Source: JAMWDF01 sp964645405 (GTDB lineage: Bacteria > Ratteibacteria > UBA8468 > B48-G9 > DSTR01). From it: a stretch of DNA of 54,546 nucleotides. Positions 16,426 to 24,985 of this stretch are shown one piece after another. The position numbers and the translations under genes are program-made. The DNA lies in contig CAZYCA010000014.1 in assembly GCA_964645405.1 (NCBI GenBank), positions 1 through 54,546 of the forward strand, given 5' to 3'. The notes under the pieces were generated by a model. That model did no database searches. It was not told the DNA's origin and worked only from the letters and a program-made list of their open reading frames with translations. Position 1 is the stretch's first letter; each line of letters starts with the position of its first letter.

Positions 16426-17877
16426 GTGTCCAGAAAAAGCAGGCTATTTTTCCTTACCATGTTTTTGGTTCTTCCCTGGAAAAAAGTTTCCCCCCGGTCT
16501 TCTCAAGCAGGAGTAGAAATTTTCTTCCCGGGGAAAGAATATCAGGTAGAAGTGGTTCGTCTTGGGGAAAACAATCCAGGGGAGACTTTGTTGCTTATCG
16601 GTGGTATCCATGGTGATGAACTGGCTGGCTGTCTGACAGTAGAACGGTACACCCGGTTGAGCTTAAAACATGGCAGGATGATTATCATTCCACGACTGAA
16701 CAGGCAGGCTATTCTGACTGGTTGCCGGGGAATTAATGGTGTGGATATGAATCGTCTTTTTGCTTTACCTGAGGAGAAACTTCCTGCTCCTGAGGGATTT
16801 GTTATCCAGCTGGTGAAAAAACTTATCCAGGAAGCAACCTGCGTGGTGAATACCCATCAGGGTTCAGGTTTTTTTTCTCCGGTCTGGGTGGACAGCAAAC
16901 GTAACCCTCGCCGCTGGGGTCAGTGTAATGTGATAGACGCTCCCTTCTTTGATTTACCCCGCGGGGAAAGGATTTCTCTGCAGGATTTTGCCCAGTCTGT
17001 AGCCAGCAGAACCAACTTGAAAATCGCTGATGCCAGGTATCATTTTCAAATCAATAATACCGAGACTGCCAGTGAGAATTCCCGACATAAGCAACAGCGT
17101 AAATCCCTCACTTATTATGCCCTGACAAAAGCCCACCGCATGGCTGTGGGAATAGAAGTGACCAAAGACTGTTCTCTCAGTCAGGCTGTTAGTTTTATGA
17201 CACTGGCTATCAATGCTGTGCTGAAGGAATTAGGAATTATTCCCGTCTGCTTTCCAGAGGCAGCATTGCCTGAGGTAAAAAAGGAACTTTCCAGGCAGAA
17301 CTCTCTGACTGCTTTAAAAGTTAATGTCAGCGGAAAGGAAATACGGCTGCTAAAGGGTAGTAATCTTTTGCTTTCTCCAGGCCAAACTTTAAGAATAGAA
17401 GGTGTAGAAGGTTACAACCAGTTGGGCTGGTCTTTTTACTTGAAGGATTCAAAAAAGGAGATTTTCCCCGGCAGTGATATTTGTCTGGAGAAGGATACTG
17501 TCCTTGAAGTGGCGAAGGATAATGTCCGTTATGGTTTTCCGGTGCGCATCTGTGCGGTGCAGATAACCGGACTGCAGGTATCCATTAACGGGAAGGAGAG
17601 AATTTATCAGCCTGGAGAAACCATTTTCCTGCTACCCGGGGAAGATTTGAAGATTACCAGGGTCCTGCCGGAAAATCTCGACAGTGTAAAGGTGGATATT
17701 AAAGGGTTTGCAGGCAACCAGCAGCACAATGATGGACAGGACCTCGGCTACCTGGTAAAAAGGGAAAAGCTTCTCCCTCGCTTTGCTCTCAATCAGGAAA
17801 AAACACTCTACCGCATAGAGGTGAAAAGTAACGAGAAGCTGATAGGTGAATTGTTTCTGCAGCTACAGGAGTTTTGA
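16426..17877 (+). CDS. Exported M14/M99-type zinc carboxypeptidase-like protein (483 aa)
   Basis: Starts with GTG (16426); an ATG twelve codons in (16459) is an alternative, and both leave an export signal (RLFFLTMFLVLP). The core has GGIHGDE with His62 and Glu65 as zinc ligands, NTHQG with the third ligand His at about 144, and GIEVTKD with the likely catalytic Glu at about 243, the order expected in M14 peptidases. Relatives of the M99 branch (Csd4/Pgp1) trim peptidoglycan stem peptides, but those use Gln in place of the first His, whereas here His is kept. The C-terminal 200 residues look like beta-rich repeats (EIRLLKGSNLLLSPGQTLRIEG). Position after an L,D-transpeptidase supports a peptidoglycan substrate; this is an inference. 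Confidence 0.72.
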   Translation: MSRKSRLFFLTMFLVLPWKKVSPRSSQAGVEIFFPGKEYQVEVVRLGENNPGETLLLIGGIHGDELAGCLTVERYTRLSLKHGRMIIIPRLNRQAILTGCRGINGVDMNRLFALPEEKLPAPEGFVIQLVKKLIQEATCVVNTHQGSGFFSPVWVDSKRNPRRWGQCNVIDAPFFDLPRGERISLQDFAQSVASRTNLKIADARYHFQINNTETASENSRHKQQRKSLTYYALTKAHRMAVGIEVTKDCSLSQAVSFMTLAINAVLKELGIIPVCFPEAALPEVKKELSRQNSLTALKVNVSGKEIRLLKGSNLLLSPGQTLRIEGVEGYNQLGWSFYLKDSKKEIFPGSDICLEKDTVLEVAKDNVRYGFPVRICAVQITGLQVSINGKERIYQPGETIFLLPGEDLKITRVLPENLDSVKVDIKGFAGNQQHNDGQDLGYLVKREKLLPRFALNQEKTLYRIEVKSNEKLIGELFLQLQEF

Positions 17878-17901
17878 TTTTTGCTGGGGAGCAAGTTAAG
17901 G

Positions 17902-17907
17902 TATAAT
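17902..17907 (+). promoter_or_regulatory. -10 box of the tRNA-Val gene
   Basis: A perfect TATAAT ends 9 bases before the tRNA. A matching -35 is weak (TTGCTG at 17881-17886, 15-base spacing). The hexamer lies in the short gap after the carboxypeptidase gene. Confidence 0.6.
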
Positions 17908-17916
17908 GGAAAGAAA

Positions 17917-17990
17917 GGGCGGTTAGCTCAGCTGGTTAGAGCGCTACGTTGACATCGTAGAGGCCAGAGGTTCAAGTCCTCTACCGCCCA
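17917..17990 (+). tRNA. tRNA-Val (anticodon GAC)
   Basis: A full cloverleaf of 74 bases. The acceptor stem is GGGCGGT/ACCGCCC, the D arm contains GCTC-AGCTGGTTA-GAGC, the anticodon stem is CTACG/CGTAG with loop TTGACAT (GAC, valine), the variable loop is short, and the T arm is AGAGG-TTCAAGT-CCTCT. The discriminator base is A and CCA is not encoded. The last 18 bases recur exactly 131 bases downstream. Confidence 0.97.
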
Positions 17991-17998
17991 TATTTTTC

Positions 17999-18136
17999 TG
18001 GCTCCTACCAGGAGAGGACTTGAAGGGAGCCCGGGTGGTGAGCCACGACGAAGGGGAAGTGGCGAACGGGCGGGTGGCCGACCTGCAGCGCAGCGGAAGG
18101 CGCCAAGTCCTCTACCGCCCACAAGCCTGTGGTAAC
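17999..18136 (+). repeat. GC-rich structured element repeating the tRNA-Val 3' end
   Basis: The stretch between tRNA-Val and rarA is far richer in G+C than its surroundings. It ends with an exact 18-base copy (18104-18121) of the tRNA 3' end (17973-17990). Its start (18013-18022, AGAGGACTTG) is the inverse complement of CAAGTCCTCT at 18104-18113, so a 10-bp helix would close a multi-hairpin RNA of about 100 bases. Small stems such as CTGC-AGC-GCAG (18083-18093) lie inside. This resembles either a decayed or minimal integrated element with a tRNA attachment site, or a structured RNA co-transcribed with the tRNA. No integrase is near. No convincing protein is encoded here on either strand. Confidence 0.6.
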
Positions 18137-18156
18137 ATAAGAAAAAAGCCATCTCC

Positions 18157-19566
18157 GTGGAAGAACTTTTCCCTGCTGAAAGCTCGGAAAAGGCTAAAGA
18201 ACAACCTTTAGCCTTCCGGATGAGACCCCGGAATCTGGAGGAGTTTGTCGGTCAAAAGCACCTGCTTGCTCCTGGAAAGGTACTGAGACTTTTAATCACA
18301 AAGAAAAAACTACCTTCTCTCATTCTTTTTGGTCCACCGGGTTGTGGCAAAACTGCTCTGGCATTACTGCTGGCTAAGGAGACAGGCTGTTTCTTTCACC
18401 ACCTCAATGCTGTGACTGCTACCGTGGCTGATGTCAGGCAGGTAATAGAACAGGCCAGGCAGCGTCGTAAAGTAAACCAGTCCAGGACAATCCTGTTTCT
18501 GGATGAAATTGCTCATTTCAACAAGTTACAGCAGGATTCCCTGATGCACGACGTAGAAGAAGGAACGATTATCCTTATCGGTGCCACCACGCATAATCCT
18601 TTCTTTTTTGTGAACAGCCCTCTTCTTTCCCGCTGTCAGGTTCTGGAACTGAAACCATTAACTGAGGAGCAACTGCGTACCATTATTCAGCGAGCACTGC
18701 AGGATAGAGAAAGGGGTGTAGGTGATATTAACGTGGTCCTGGACCAGCAAGCTATGGAATTTTTAGTCCGGAGGAGTGAAGGAGATGCCCGGAGAGCCCT
18801 CAACGCTCTGGAGCTGGTTGTTTCAGCAAGCCAGCCGCAGCCTGATGGCAGCATCCATGTTAGTCTGTCTACAGCAGAGCAGATACTCCAACAAAAAATA
18901 CTGCAGTATGACCGGGTGGAAGATATCCATCATGACACTATTTCCGCTTTTATTAAGAGTATGCGTGGTTCTGACCCGGATGCTACTTTATACTGGCTGG
19001 CCAGGATGCTGGCAGCCGGTGAGGACATCCGTTTCATTGCCAGAAGAATTGTTATCTGTGCTTCTGAAGATGTGGGCAATGCTGACCCCCAGGCTCTGGT
19101 ATTAGCCACTGCTGCTTTTCAGGCAGTTACTCTGGTAGGTATGCCTGAAGCCAGGATTATTCTGGCTCAGGCAGCCCTGTATGTCGCTACTGCCCCTAAG
19201 AGTAATTCTGCTTATCAGGGAATTTCCAAAGCTTTAGAAGAGGTAGAAAAAGGCAAAACTCAAGAAGTCCCTGAACATCTGAGACAGGCCAGTTACCCGG
19301 CTGCTGAGAAACTCGGCAGGGGCCAGGGTTATCTTTATCCTCATGATTACCCGGAACATTATGTTTACCAGGTTTATCTGCCGGTTAAAAAAACCTTTTA
19401 CCATCCTTCTGACAGCGGTTATGAGAGAAAAATCAGTTTTTTCTTAAAGCATCTGGAAAGGCTGAAAAAAGAGTATGAAAGGAAAGCTTCGTCAGACAGT
19501 CAAAAGGGAAAGAAGCAGTCTTCATCGGGAAGAGTGGGAGAAGAAGAGTCTCCTCATCCAGGATAA
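18157..19566 (+). CDS. rarA: RarA/MgsA AAA+ ATPase (469 aa)
   Basis: Replication-associated recombination protein related to clamp loaders and acting at stalled forks. Seen: the N-terminal RPRNLEEFVGQKHLL, Walker A GPPGCGKT (59-66), Walker B ILFLDEIAHFNKLQQDSL (the family normally has DEIHRFNK, here DEIAHFNK), sensor 1 GATTHNPFF, and the C-terminal tetramer domain with ASEDVGNADPQAL. It starts with GTG, 36 bases after the GC-rich tRNA-linked element. Its last 30 residues (KASSDSQKGKKQ and on) are low-complexity and overlap the next gene by 92 bases, so the tail looks non-essential. Confidence 0.95.
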   Translation: MEELFPAESSEKAKEQPLAFRMRPRNLEEFVGQKHLLAPGKVLRLLITKKKLPSLILFGPPGCGKTALALLLAKETGCFFHHLNAVTATVADVRQVIEQARQRRKVNQSRTILFLDEIAHFNKLQQDSLMHDVEEGTIILIGATTHNPFFFVNSPLLSRCQVLELKPLTEEQLRTIIQRALQDRERGVGDINVVLDQQAMEFLVRRSEGDARRALNALELVVSASQPQPDGSIHVSLSTAEQILQQKILQYDRVEDIHHDTISAFIKSMRGSDPDATLYWLARMLAAGEDIRFIARRIVICASEDVGNADPQALVLATAAFQAVTLVGMPEARIILAQAALYVATAPKSNSAYQGISKALEEVEKGKTQEVPEHLRQASYPAAEKLGRGQGYLYPHDYPEHYVYQVYLPVKKTFYHPSDSGYERKISFFLKHLERLKKEYERKASSDSQKGKKQSSSGRVGEEESPHPG

Positions 19567-20044
19567 ACTTCTCCGTGAATCTTACTTCACTGGCTCCAGG
19601 TGCCTTCTTTGTTATGCCCATATGGACAGGGAAGTAAGAACTGATTTAATCTTAGATACTGCCTTAAAAAGTGGTAAAATAGTCTGTCTTCCCTTTGTGC
19701 AATGGCAGGAGAAAATTCTTCTGCCCGGCCGCATTTTTTCAGCAGAGGAAATAGTTTCCTCTCGGGGGGTTCCTTGTCCGGCGCAGCTTAGATTCATCAG
19801 CCCGGAACAGTTAGATATTGTTGTGGTGCCAGGAGTTGTTTTTGACATTTATGGTAACCGTATCGGCCAGGGTGGTGGTTTCTACGACAGGTTTTTCCGC
19901 CAGATGAGAAAGAAAATTCTTAAGGTAGCTTTAGCTTTTTCCTTTCAGGTGAAGACATTTCCTCTCCCGGTAGACGGAAATGATATTCCGGTGGACGTTA
20001 TTATTACTGAAGAAAATATTTACCAGCCAGCTTTAAAGTTGTAA
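19475..20044 (+). CDS. 5-formyltetrahydrofolate cyclo-ligase (189 aa)
   Basis: MTHFS/YgfA family: ATP-dependent conversion of 5-formyl-THF to 5,10-methenyl-THF. The N-terminal helix (LRQTVKRERSSLHREEW), CLPFVQ, VVVPGVVFDIYGNRIGQGGGFYDR (nucleotide-binding signature, listed in part) and VDVIITEENIY are all as in the family. The start at 19475 is needed for the conserved N-terminal helix, which places it 92 bases inside the 3' end of rarA in another frame. Gene order rarA-cyclo-ligase appears to be only a transcriptional link. Confidence 0.92.
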   Translation: MKGKLRQTVKRERSSLHREEWEKKSLLIQDKLLRESYFTGSRCLLCYAHMDREVRTDLILDTALKSGKIVCLPFVQWQEKILLPGRIFSAEEIVSSRGVPCPAQLRFISPEQLDIVVVPGVVFDIYGNRIGQGGGFYDRFFRQMRKKILKVALAFSFQVKTFPLPVDGNDIPVDVIITEENIYQPALKL

Positions 20045-20072
20045 TTTTTTCGCTTTCCGGTCCCCTTTTTCC

Positions 20073-20093
20073 AGCAGTTTTGTCCTGCTTTTT
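20073..20093 (+). terminator. Weak candidate terminator before gyrB
   Basis: AGCAG (20073-20077) and CTGCT (20085-20089) form a 5-bp stem with a 7-base loop followed by TTTT. Short, but placed between the cyclo-ligase stop and the gyrB promoter. Confidence 0.35.
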
Positions 20094-20097
20094 GTAA

Positions 20098-20126
20098 TTG
20101 ACACCTGAAGCTATAAAAGATATAAT
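20098..20126 (+). promoter_or_regulatory. Consensus sigma70 promoter for the gyrB run
   Basis: Perfect TTGACA (20098-20103), 17-base spacer and perfect TATAAT (20121-20126). The gyrB ATG with Shine-Dalgarno CAGGGAGGA follows 30 bases later. This is the best promoter in the window and indicates ordinary housekeeping-sigma control. Confidence 0.9.
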
Positions 20127-20155
20127 TTTTCAAGTTTAATCAGGGAGGAAAAGGA

Positions 20156-22519
20156 ATGGAAAACATAACAACCTATGATGCGACTACCATCCAGGTTTTA
20201 AGCGGGATAGAGGCGGTCAGAAAAAGACCAGCCATGTATATCGGTGATACCTCTGTAGGAGGGCTGCATCACCTGGTTTACGAAGTGGTGGATAACAGTA
20301 TTGACGAGGCTATGGCTGGTTTTTGTACGGAGATTGAGGTCGTAGTACATGCTGATAACAGCGTCACAGTTAACGATAACGGCCGTGGTATCCCGGTGGA
20401 TATGCATAAAACGGAGAAAAGACCTGCCCTGGAAGTGGTTATGACAGTCCTTCATGCTGGTGGTAAGTTTGACAGAAAAGCCTATCGCGTTTCTGGGGGA
20501 TTACACGGAGTAGGGGTTTCTGTGGTGAATGCTCTCTCGGAGTGGCTACAGGTAGAAGTGAGAAGAGACGGAAAGGTTTACCGTCAGCGGTACCAGCGCG
20601 GAATACCTGTTTCGCCAGTGGAGGTAGTGGGCAGAACCAAACGCACCGGAACCAGGGTTACTTTCAAACCCGATGAAAAAATTTTTGAGACAGTTGAATT
20701 TGATGACAGTATCCTTGCAGGCAGGCTGAAAGAGCTGGCTTTCCTCAATGCCGGGGTGAAAATCAGTTTTGCGGATGAAAGGAAAAATCTGAAGGAGGTT
20801 TACAAGTTTGATGGTGGCCTGGTTTCCTTCGTGGAAAATCTGAACAAAAATAAGAAAGTTCTTTTTTCTCCGGTTTGTTACTTTAAGAAGAAAGAGGCTG
20901 ATGTAGAAGTGGAAATTGCTTTTCAGTATAACGACGGTTACACAGAAACAGTCTTCTCTTTTGCTAATAATGTTAACACCAGAGAAGGCGGCACGCATCT
21001 GACTGGTTTTCGTAGTGGACTGACCAGGGCCATTAATGACTACGGGAAGAATAACGGTTTTCTTGAAGGCATGGCACTTTCTGGAGAAGACGTACGGGAA
21101 GGTCTGGCAGCTGTGGTGAGCGTGAAACTGCCTGAACCTCAGTTTGAAGGGCAGACAAAAGGTAAACTTGGTAATTCTGCCATCAGGTTTCTGGTGGAAG
21201 GTCTGGCTGCCAGGGAGATATACACCTTTTTAGAGGAACACCCGGAACCTGCCAGAGAAATTCTCAACAAGTGTATCCTTACTGCCAGAGCGAGGGAAGC
21301 CGCGAGAAAAGCCAGAGATTTGACGAGAAAAAAACTTTCTGAAACTGGTGCTCTTCCCGGGAAACTCGCAGACTGTTCTAATAAAGATCCTCAGCAGCGG
21401 GAACTGTTTCTGGTGGAAGGTGATTCTGCCGGTGGTAGTGCTAAACAGGGAAGGGACAGAACTTTTCAAGCGATTCTGCCCCTGAAGGGAAAGATTATTA
21501 ATACTGAGAAAGCCCCTTTAGACAAGGTTTTGAATAACGAAGAAATCAAGATGATGATTAGTGCGGTGGGCGCTGGTGCAGGCGAAGATTTTGATGTTTC
21601 CCGGGCGCGTTACCATAAAATCATTATCATGACTGATGCTGATATTGACGGAGCCCATATCCGTACTCTCTTACTTACTTTCCTTTTCCGGCAGATGACT
21701 GATTTGATTAAAAGTGGCTATGTTTACATAGCCCAGCCACCCCTGTACAAGGTAAGACGCGGCCGGAAAGAATTTTATGTAGAAACCGAAGCAGAAATGG
21801 ATAGACTGCTGGTAGAATTTGCTCTGGACAATGTGAAGGTGCAACTTCCGGAGAAAAAGAAGCAGCTTACCAGACAGGAGCTTATCAATCTTTCCTCTAT
21901 CAGCCGCAGGCTCAGTGAACTGCAGCGCAGTATTGAAGCCAGAGGTATTGTTTTTTCCGATTATCTTAAGTTCTGGCAGGAAAAAAAGATTTTCCCGGCT
22001 TACTGGGTGAAATCAGAAAAGGAAAGAATTTTCCTGAAAGATGAGCAGGAACTGACCGGATATGCTGGTGCGCAAGGAGCAGAGCAGCTGGACCTTTTTT
22101 CCAGGGATGACCAGAACCAGCATCAGCTGGTAGAGATTTTTGAATCCAGGGAAATGGCAAAACTGATGGAGCAGATGGAAAAAATGGGTTTATCCCTGAA
22201 AGATTTAACCGGCAAAGTCATAAGTGTGGAAGAAAACAATCGTGTGCGCGATTGTTCCCTGGTGGAGTTTTTTGAGGTTTTAAAAGAATACGGGAAGAAA
22301 GGATTAGTAATCCAGAGATACAAAGGACTTGGTGAAATGAATCCCGAGCAACTCTGGGAGACCACCATGGACCCGGCAAGAAGGCGACTGAAAAAGGTGA
22401 CGGTGGATGATGCGGTCAAGGCTGAAGAAATTTTCACTGTTTTGATGGGCGAGGAGGTGGAACCCAGACGTCAGTTTATTGAACAATATGCCAGCCAGGC
22501 TAAAAATCTGGATATCTGA
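20156..22519 (+). CDS. gyrB: DNA gyrase subunit B (787 aa)
   Basis: ATPase subunit of gyrase. GHKL motifs: EVVDNSIDEAMAG, DNGRGIPV and GLHGVGVSVVNALS. TOPRIM motifs: FLVEGDSAGGSAKQGRDR and MTDADIDGAHIRTLLL. The C-terminal tail holds GLGEMNPEQLWETTMDP. The length (787) reflects an insert of about 150 residues after the DADID motif (from ETEAEMDRLL to LSLKDLTGK), as in proteobacterial-type GyrB rather than the 640-residue form. Strong Shine-Dalgarno and a consensus promoter. gyrA follows after 21 bases. Confidence 0.98.
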   Translation: MENITTYDATTIQVLSGIEAVRKRPAMYIGDTSVGGLHHLVYEVVDNSIDEAMAGFCTEIEVVVHADNSVTVNDNGRGIPVDMHKTEKRPALEVVMTVLHAGGKFDRKAYRVSGGLHGVGVSVVNALSEWLQVEVRRDGKVYRQRYQRGIPVSPVEVVGRTKRTGTRVTFKPDEKIFETVEFDDSILAGRLKELAFLNAGVKISFADERKNLKEVYKFDGGLVSFVENLNKNKKVLFSPVCYFKKKEADVEVEIAFQYNDGYTETVFSFANNVNTREGGTHLTGFRSGLTRAINDYGKNNGFLEGMALSGEDVREGLAAVVSVKLPEPQFEGQTKGKLGNSAIRFLVEGLAAREIYTFLEEHPEPAREILNKCILTARAREAARKARDLTRKKLSETGALPGKLADCSNKDPQQRELFLVEGDSAGGSAKQGRDRTFQAILPLKGKIINTEKAPLDKVLNNEEIKMMISAVGAGAGEDFDVSRARYHKIIIMTDADIDGAHIRTLLLTFLFRQMTDLIKSGYVYIAQPPLYKVRRGRKEFYVETEAEMDRLLVEFALDNVKVQLPEKKKQLTRQELINLSSISRRLSELQRSIEARGIVFSDYLKFWQEKKIFPAYWVKSEKERIFLKDEQELTGYAGAQGAEQLDLFSRDDQNQHQLVEIFESREMAKLMEQMEKMGLSLKDLTGKVISVEENNRVRDCSLVEFFEVLKEYGKKGLVIQRYKGLGEMNPEQLWETTMDPARRRLKKVTVDDAVKAEEIFTVLMGEEVEPRRQFIEQYASQAKNLDI

Positions 22520-22540
22520 AACAGGAAGGATAGGTGAAAG

Positions 22541-24985
22541 ATGGAACAACCTAAAGAGAAAATCCAGCCAGTAAGTATTCACGAAGAGATGCGTGGTTCC
22601 TACCTGGACTACGCGATGAGTGTCATTGTGGGCAGGGCATTGCCTGATGTGCGGGATGGATTGAAACCGGTACACCGGAGAATACTTTACGGCATGTTAG
22701 AGCTGGGGCTGGAAGCAGGAAGACCTTATAAAAAAGCAGCAAGAATTGTTGGTGAAGTTATGGGTAAGTACCATCCCCATGGTGATGCCCCGATTTACGA
22801 AGCCATTGCCAGGATGGTGCAGAATTTTTCTCTGCGGTATCCCCTGATAGATGGTCAGGGGAATTTTGGTTCCATTGACGGAGACCCACCAGCAGCCATG
22901 CGTTACACAGAAGCAAGATTAGCCCCTCTGGCAATGGAGATGCTGGCTGATTTGGAAAAAGAAACAGTAGATTTTATGCCCAACTTTGATGAGTCCCTGG
23001 TAGAACCGGTAGTTTTACCAAGCAGGGTTCCCAATCTTCTTATCAACGGTGCTTCTGGTATTGCCGTAGGTATGGCTACCAATATTCCTCCCCATAACCT
23101 GAGTGAAGTGGTGGAGGCGTTGGTATTTTTACTGGATAAACCCCAGTGCACTATAGAAGAAATTATGAAGTTTCTGCCAGGACCGGATTTTCCCACTGGA
23201 GGTTTCATCTGCGGACAGGAGGGTATCATTCAGGCTTACCGGACTGGCAAGGGTATTATCACCTTACGTGGCAGGATGGAAGTGGAGACAGTTAAGGAGA
23301 GGGAAAACATCATCATTAAGGAGATACCCTATGAAGTGAATAAAGCCTCCCTGGTGGAAAATATTGCCAATCTGGTGGAGCAGAAAAAAATTGGAGGTAT
23401 CCAGGAAGTCCGGGATGAATCAGATAAGGAGGGTACCAGAATTGTTCTGGAGGTGCGCCGGGGTGAGAATGTGGATATCATTATGAATCAGCTTTACAAG
23501 CACACACCACTGCAGATTACTTACGGTATTATCAATCTTGCTCTGGTGAATCAGCAGCCAAAACTTTTGAATATCCGGGAACTGTTGCAGTTGTTCCTGG
23601 ACCACCGCCGGGAAGTTGTTCTCAGAAGGACAAGGTACGATTTGCGGAAAGCCGAGGAAAGACATCATATCGTTCTGGGTTTGATTATTGCCCTGGACCA
23701 TCTGGACCGGGTGATTAAAGTTATCAGGAGTTCCCGCACGGTAGAAGAAGCCAGAGAAGGACTGGTGAAAAACTTTAAACTTTCCCTTCCCCAGGCAGAA
23801 GCTGTTTTAAGTATGCCTCTGGCAAGATTAACCGGGCTGGAAAGAGAAAAGATTTTACAGGAACGGGCTGAACTGGAAACCAGGATAAAGGAGTACAAGG
23901 AGATTCTGATTAAGCCAGAAAAGGTAAAAAAGATTATTAAAGAGGAACTTTATCATCTGAAAAAGAAATTTGGAGACCAGCGGCGAACAATGATTGTGGA
24001 ACCCATTCAGGAGTTTGAAGACATAGACTTAGTCAGACCTGAGGATATCGTGGTGACAGTTTCTCACCAGGGGTATGTTAAACGGGTGCCACTGGAGACC
24101 TATCGCAGACAGCGGCGGGGAGGAAAAGGAATGGTTGGTGCGCAGACAAAAGAAGAAGATTTTATCAAGCATCTGTTCATCTGTTCTACAGTGGATACCA
24201 TTCTCTTCTTCACCGATACCGGGCAGGTTCACTGGCTGGCAGGTTATCTCATACCGGAGGCTGGTCGCAACGCTAAAGGTAAACCGATAGTTAATCTGCT
24301 CCGTCTGGGTGAAGGTGAAAAAATTGCCGCCGTGATTCCTATCAAGGAATTTGACCCGCAGAAATTTCTGCTGATGGTCACCAGAAATGGTCTGGTAAAG
24401 AAGACTTCACTTTCTGCTTACAGCAGACCCAGGCAGGGAGGGATTATTGGTTTAACTCTGCGGGAAAATGACCGTCTGATAGAGGTGAAAATAACAGATG
24501 GGACAAAGGATGTTTTTCTTAGCACCAAATATGGACTGAGTATCAGATTTTCAGAAAAAGAGGTACATCCGATTGGCCGGACAGGCATGGGAGTAATCGG
24601 GATAAGGTTTAAAAAGCCTGACGATGAAGTGGTTGGAGCAGAGATTGTTTGCCCGGAGGAAAAAGTGCGCAGTCTGATTACTGTTTGCAGCAAGGGGTTT
24701 GGGAAACGCACCCGGATTAATCTTTACCGCAACCAGCACCGAGCAGGTAAAGGAATTATTGATATCAAAGGAGGGGAGCGAAACGGTGAGGTAGTTGGTA
24801 TCCGCAGTGTGACAGAAACAGACGAATTAATTCTGGCAACACAGGCAGGCATGATAATTCGGATGCCTGTTAAGGACATCAGGCTGGTAGGCAGAAACAC
24901 TTACGGAGTGAAACTGATTAACCTGGAACCAGGTGATTCTATCACGGACCTGGCGCTGGTTCCCCAGGGAAATGGTGATGTTTAA
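22541..24985 (+). CDS. gyrA: DNA gyrase subunit A (814 aa)
   Basis: Breakage-reunion subunit. The catalytic tyrosine is Tyr122 in AAMRYTEARL. The C-terminal beta-pinwheel carries an intact GyrA box QRRGGKG (about residue 523), which identifies gyrase rather than topoisomerase IV. The quinolone-pocket stretch reads HPHGDAPIYEA, so the position equal to E. coli Ser83 is Ala and that of Asp87 is Glu; the numbering happens to be the same as in E. coli. The stop overlaps the start of the archease gene. A Shine-Dalgarno (GGAAGGA) precedes the ATG. Confidence 0.98.
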   Translation: MEQPKEKIQPVSIHEEMRGSYLDYAMSVIVGRALPDVRDGLKPVHRRILYGMLELGLEAGRPYKKAARIVGEVMGKYHPHGDAPIYEAIARMVQNFSLRYPLIDGQGNFGSIDGDPPAAMRYTEARLAPLAMEMLADLEKETVDFMPNFDESLVEPVVLPSRVPNLLINGASGIAVGMATNIPPHNLSEVVEALVFLLDKPQCTIEEIMKFLPGPDFPTGGFICGQEGIIQAYRTGKGIITLRGRMEVETVKERENIIIKEIPYEVNKASLVENIANLVEQKKIGGIQEVRDESDKEGTRIVLEVRRGENVDIIMNQLYKHTPLQITYGIINLALVNQQPKLLNIRELLQLFLDHRREVVLRRTRYDLRKAEERHHIVLGLIIALDHLDRVIKVIRSSRTVEEAREGLVKNFKLSLPQAEAVLSMPLARLTGLEREKILQERAELETRIKEYKEILIKPEKVKKIIKEELYHLKKKFGDQRRTMIVEPIQEFEDIDLVRPEDIVVTVSHQGYVKRVPLETYRRQRRGGKGMVGAQTKEEDFIKHLFICSTVDTILFFTDTGQVHWLAGYLIPEAGRNAKGKPIVNLLRLGEGEKIAAVIPIKEFDPQKFLLMVTRNGLVKKTSLSAYSRPRQGGIIGLTLRENDRLIEVKITDGTKDVFLSTKYGLSIRFSEKEVHPIGRTGMGVIGIRFKKPDDEVVGAEIVCPEEKVRSLITVCSKGFGKRTRINLYRNQHRAGKGIIDIKGGERNGEVVGIRSVTETDELILATQAGMIIRMPVKDIRLVGRNTYGVKLINLEPGDSITDLALVPQGNGDV

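Noticed and set aside
18040..18090. Resemblance of GTGGCGAACGGG and ACCTGC to the 5' part of 16S rRNA
   Set aside because: The match is short and the intervening 16S sequence is absent; it is more likely chance within a GC-rich element, although an Rfam search could test it.
17928..18152. 74-codon minus-strand ORF across tRNA-Val and the GC-rich element
   Set aside because: It reads antisense through a tRNA (the well-known false VEDLNLWPLRCQRSALTS-type product), has no ribosome binding site and is an artefact of the GC-rich repeat.
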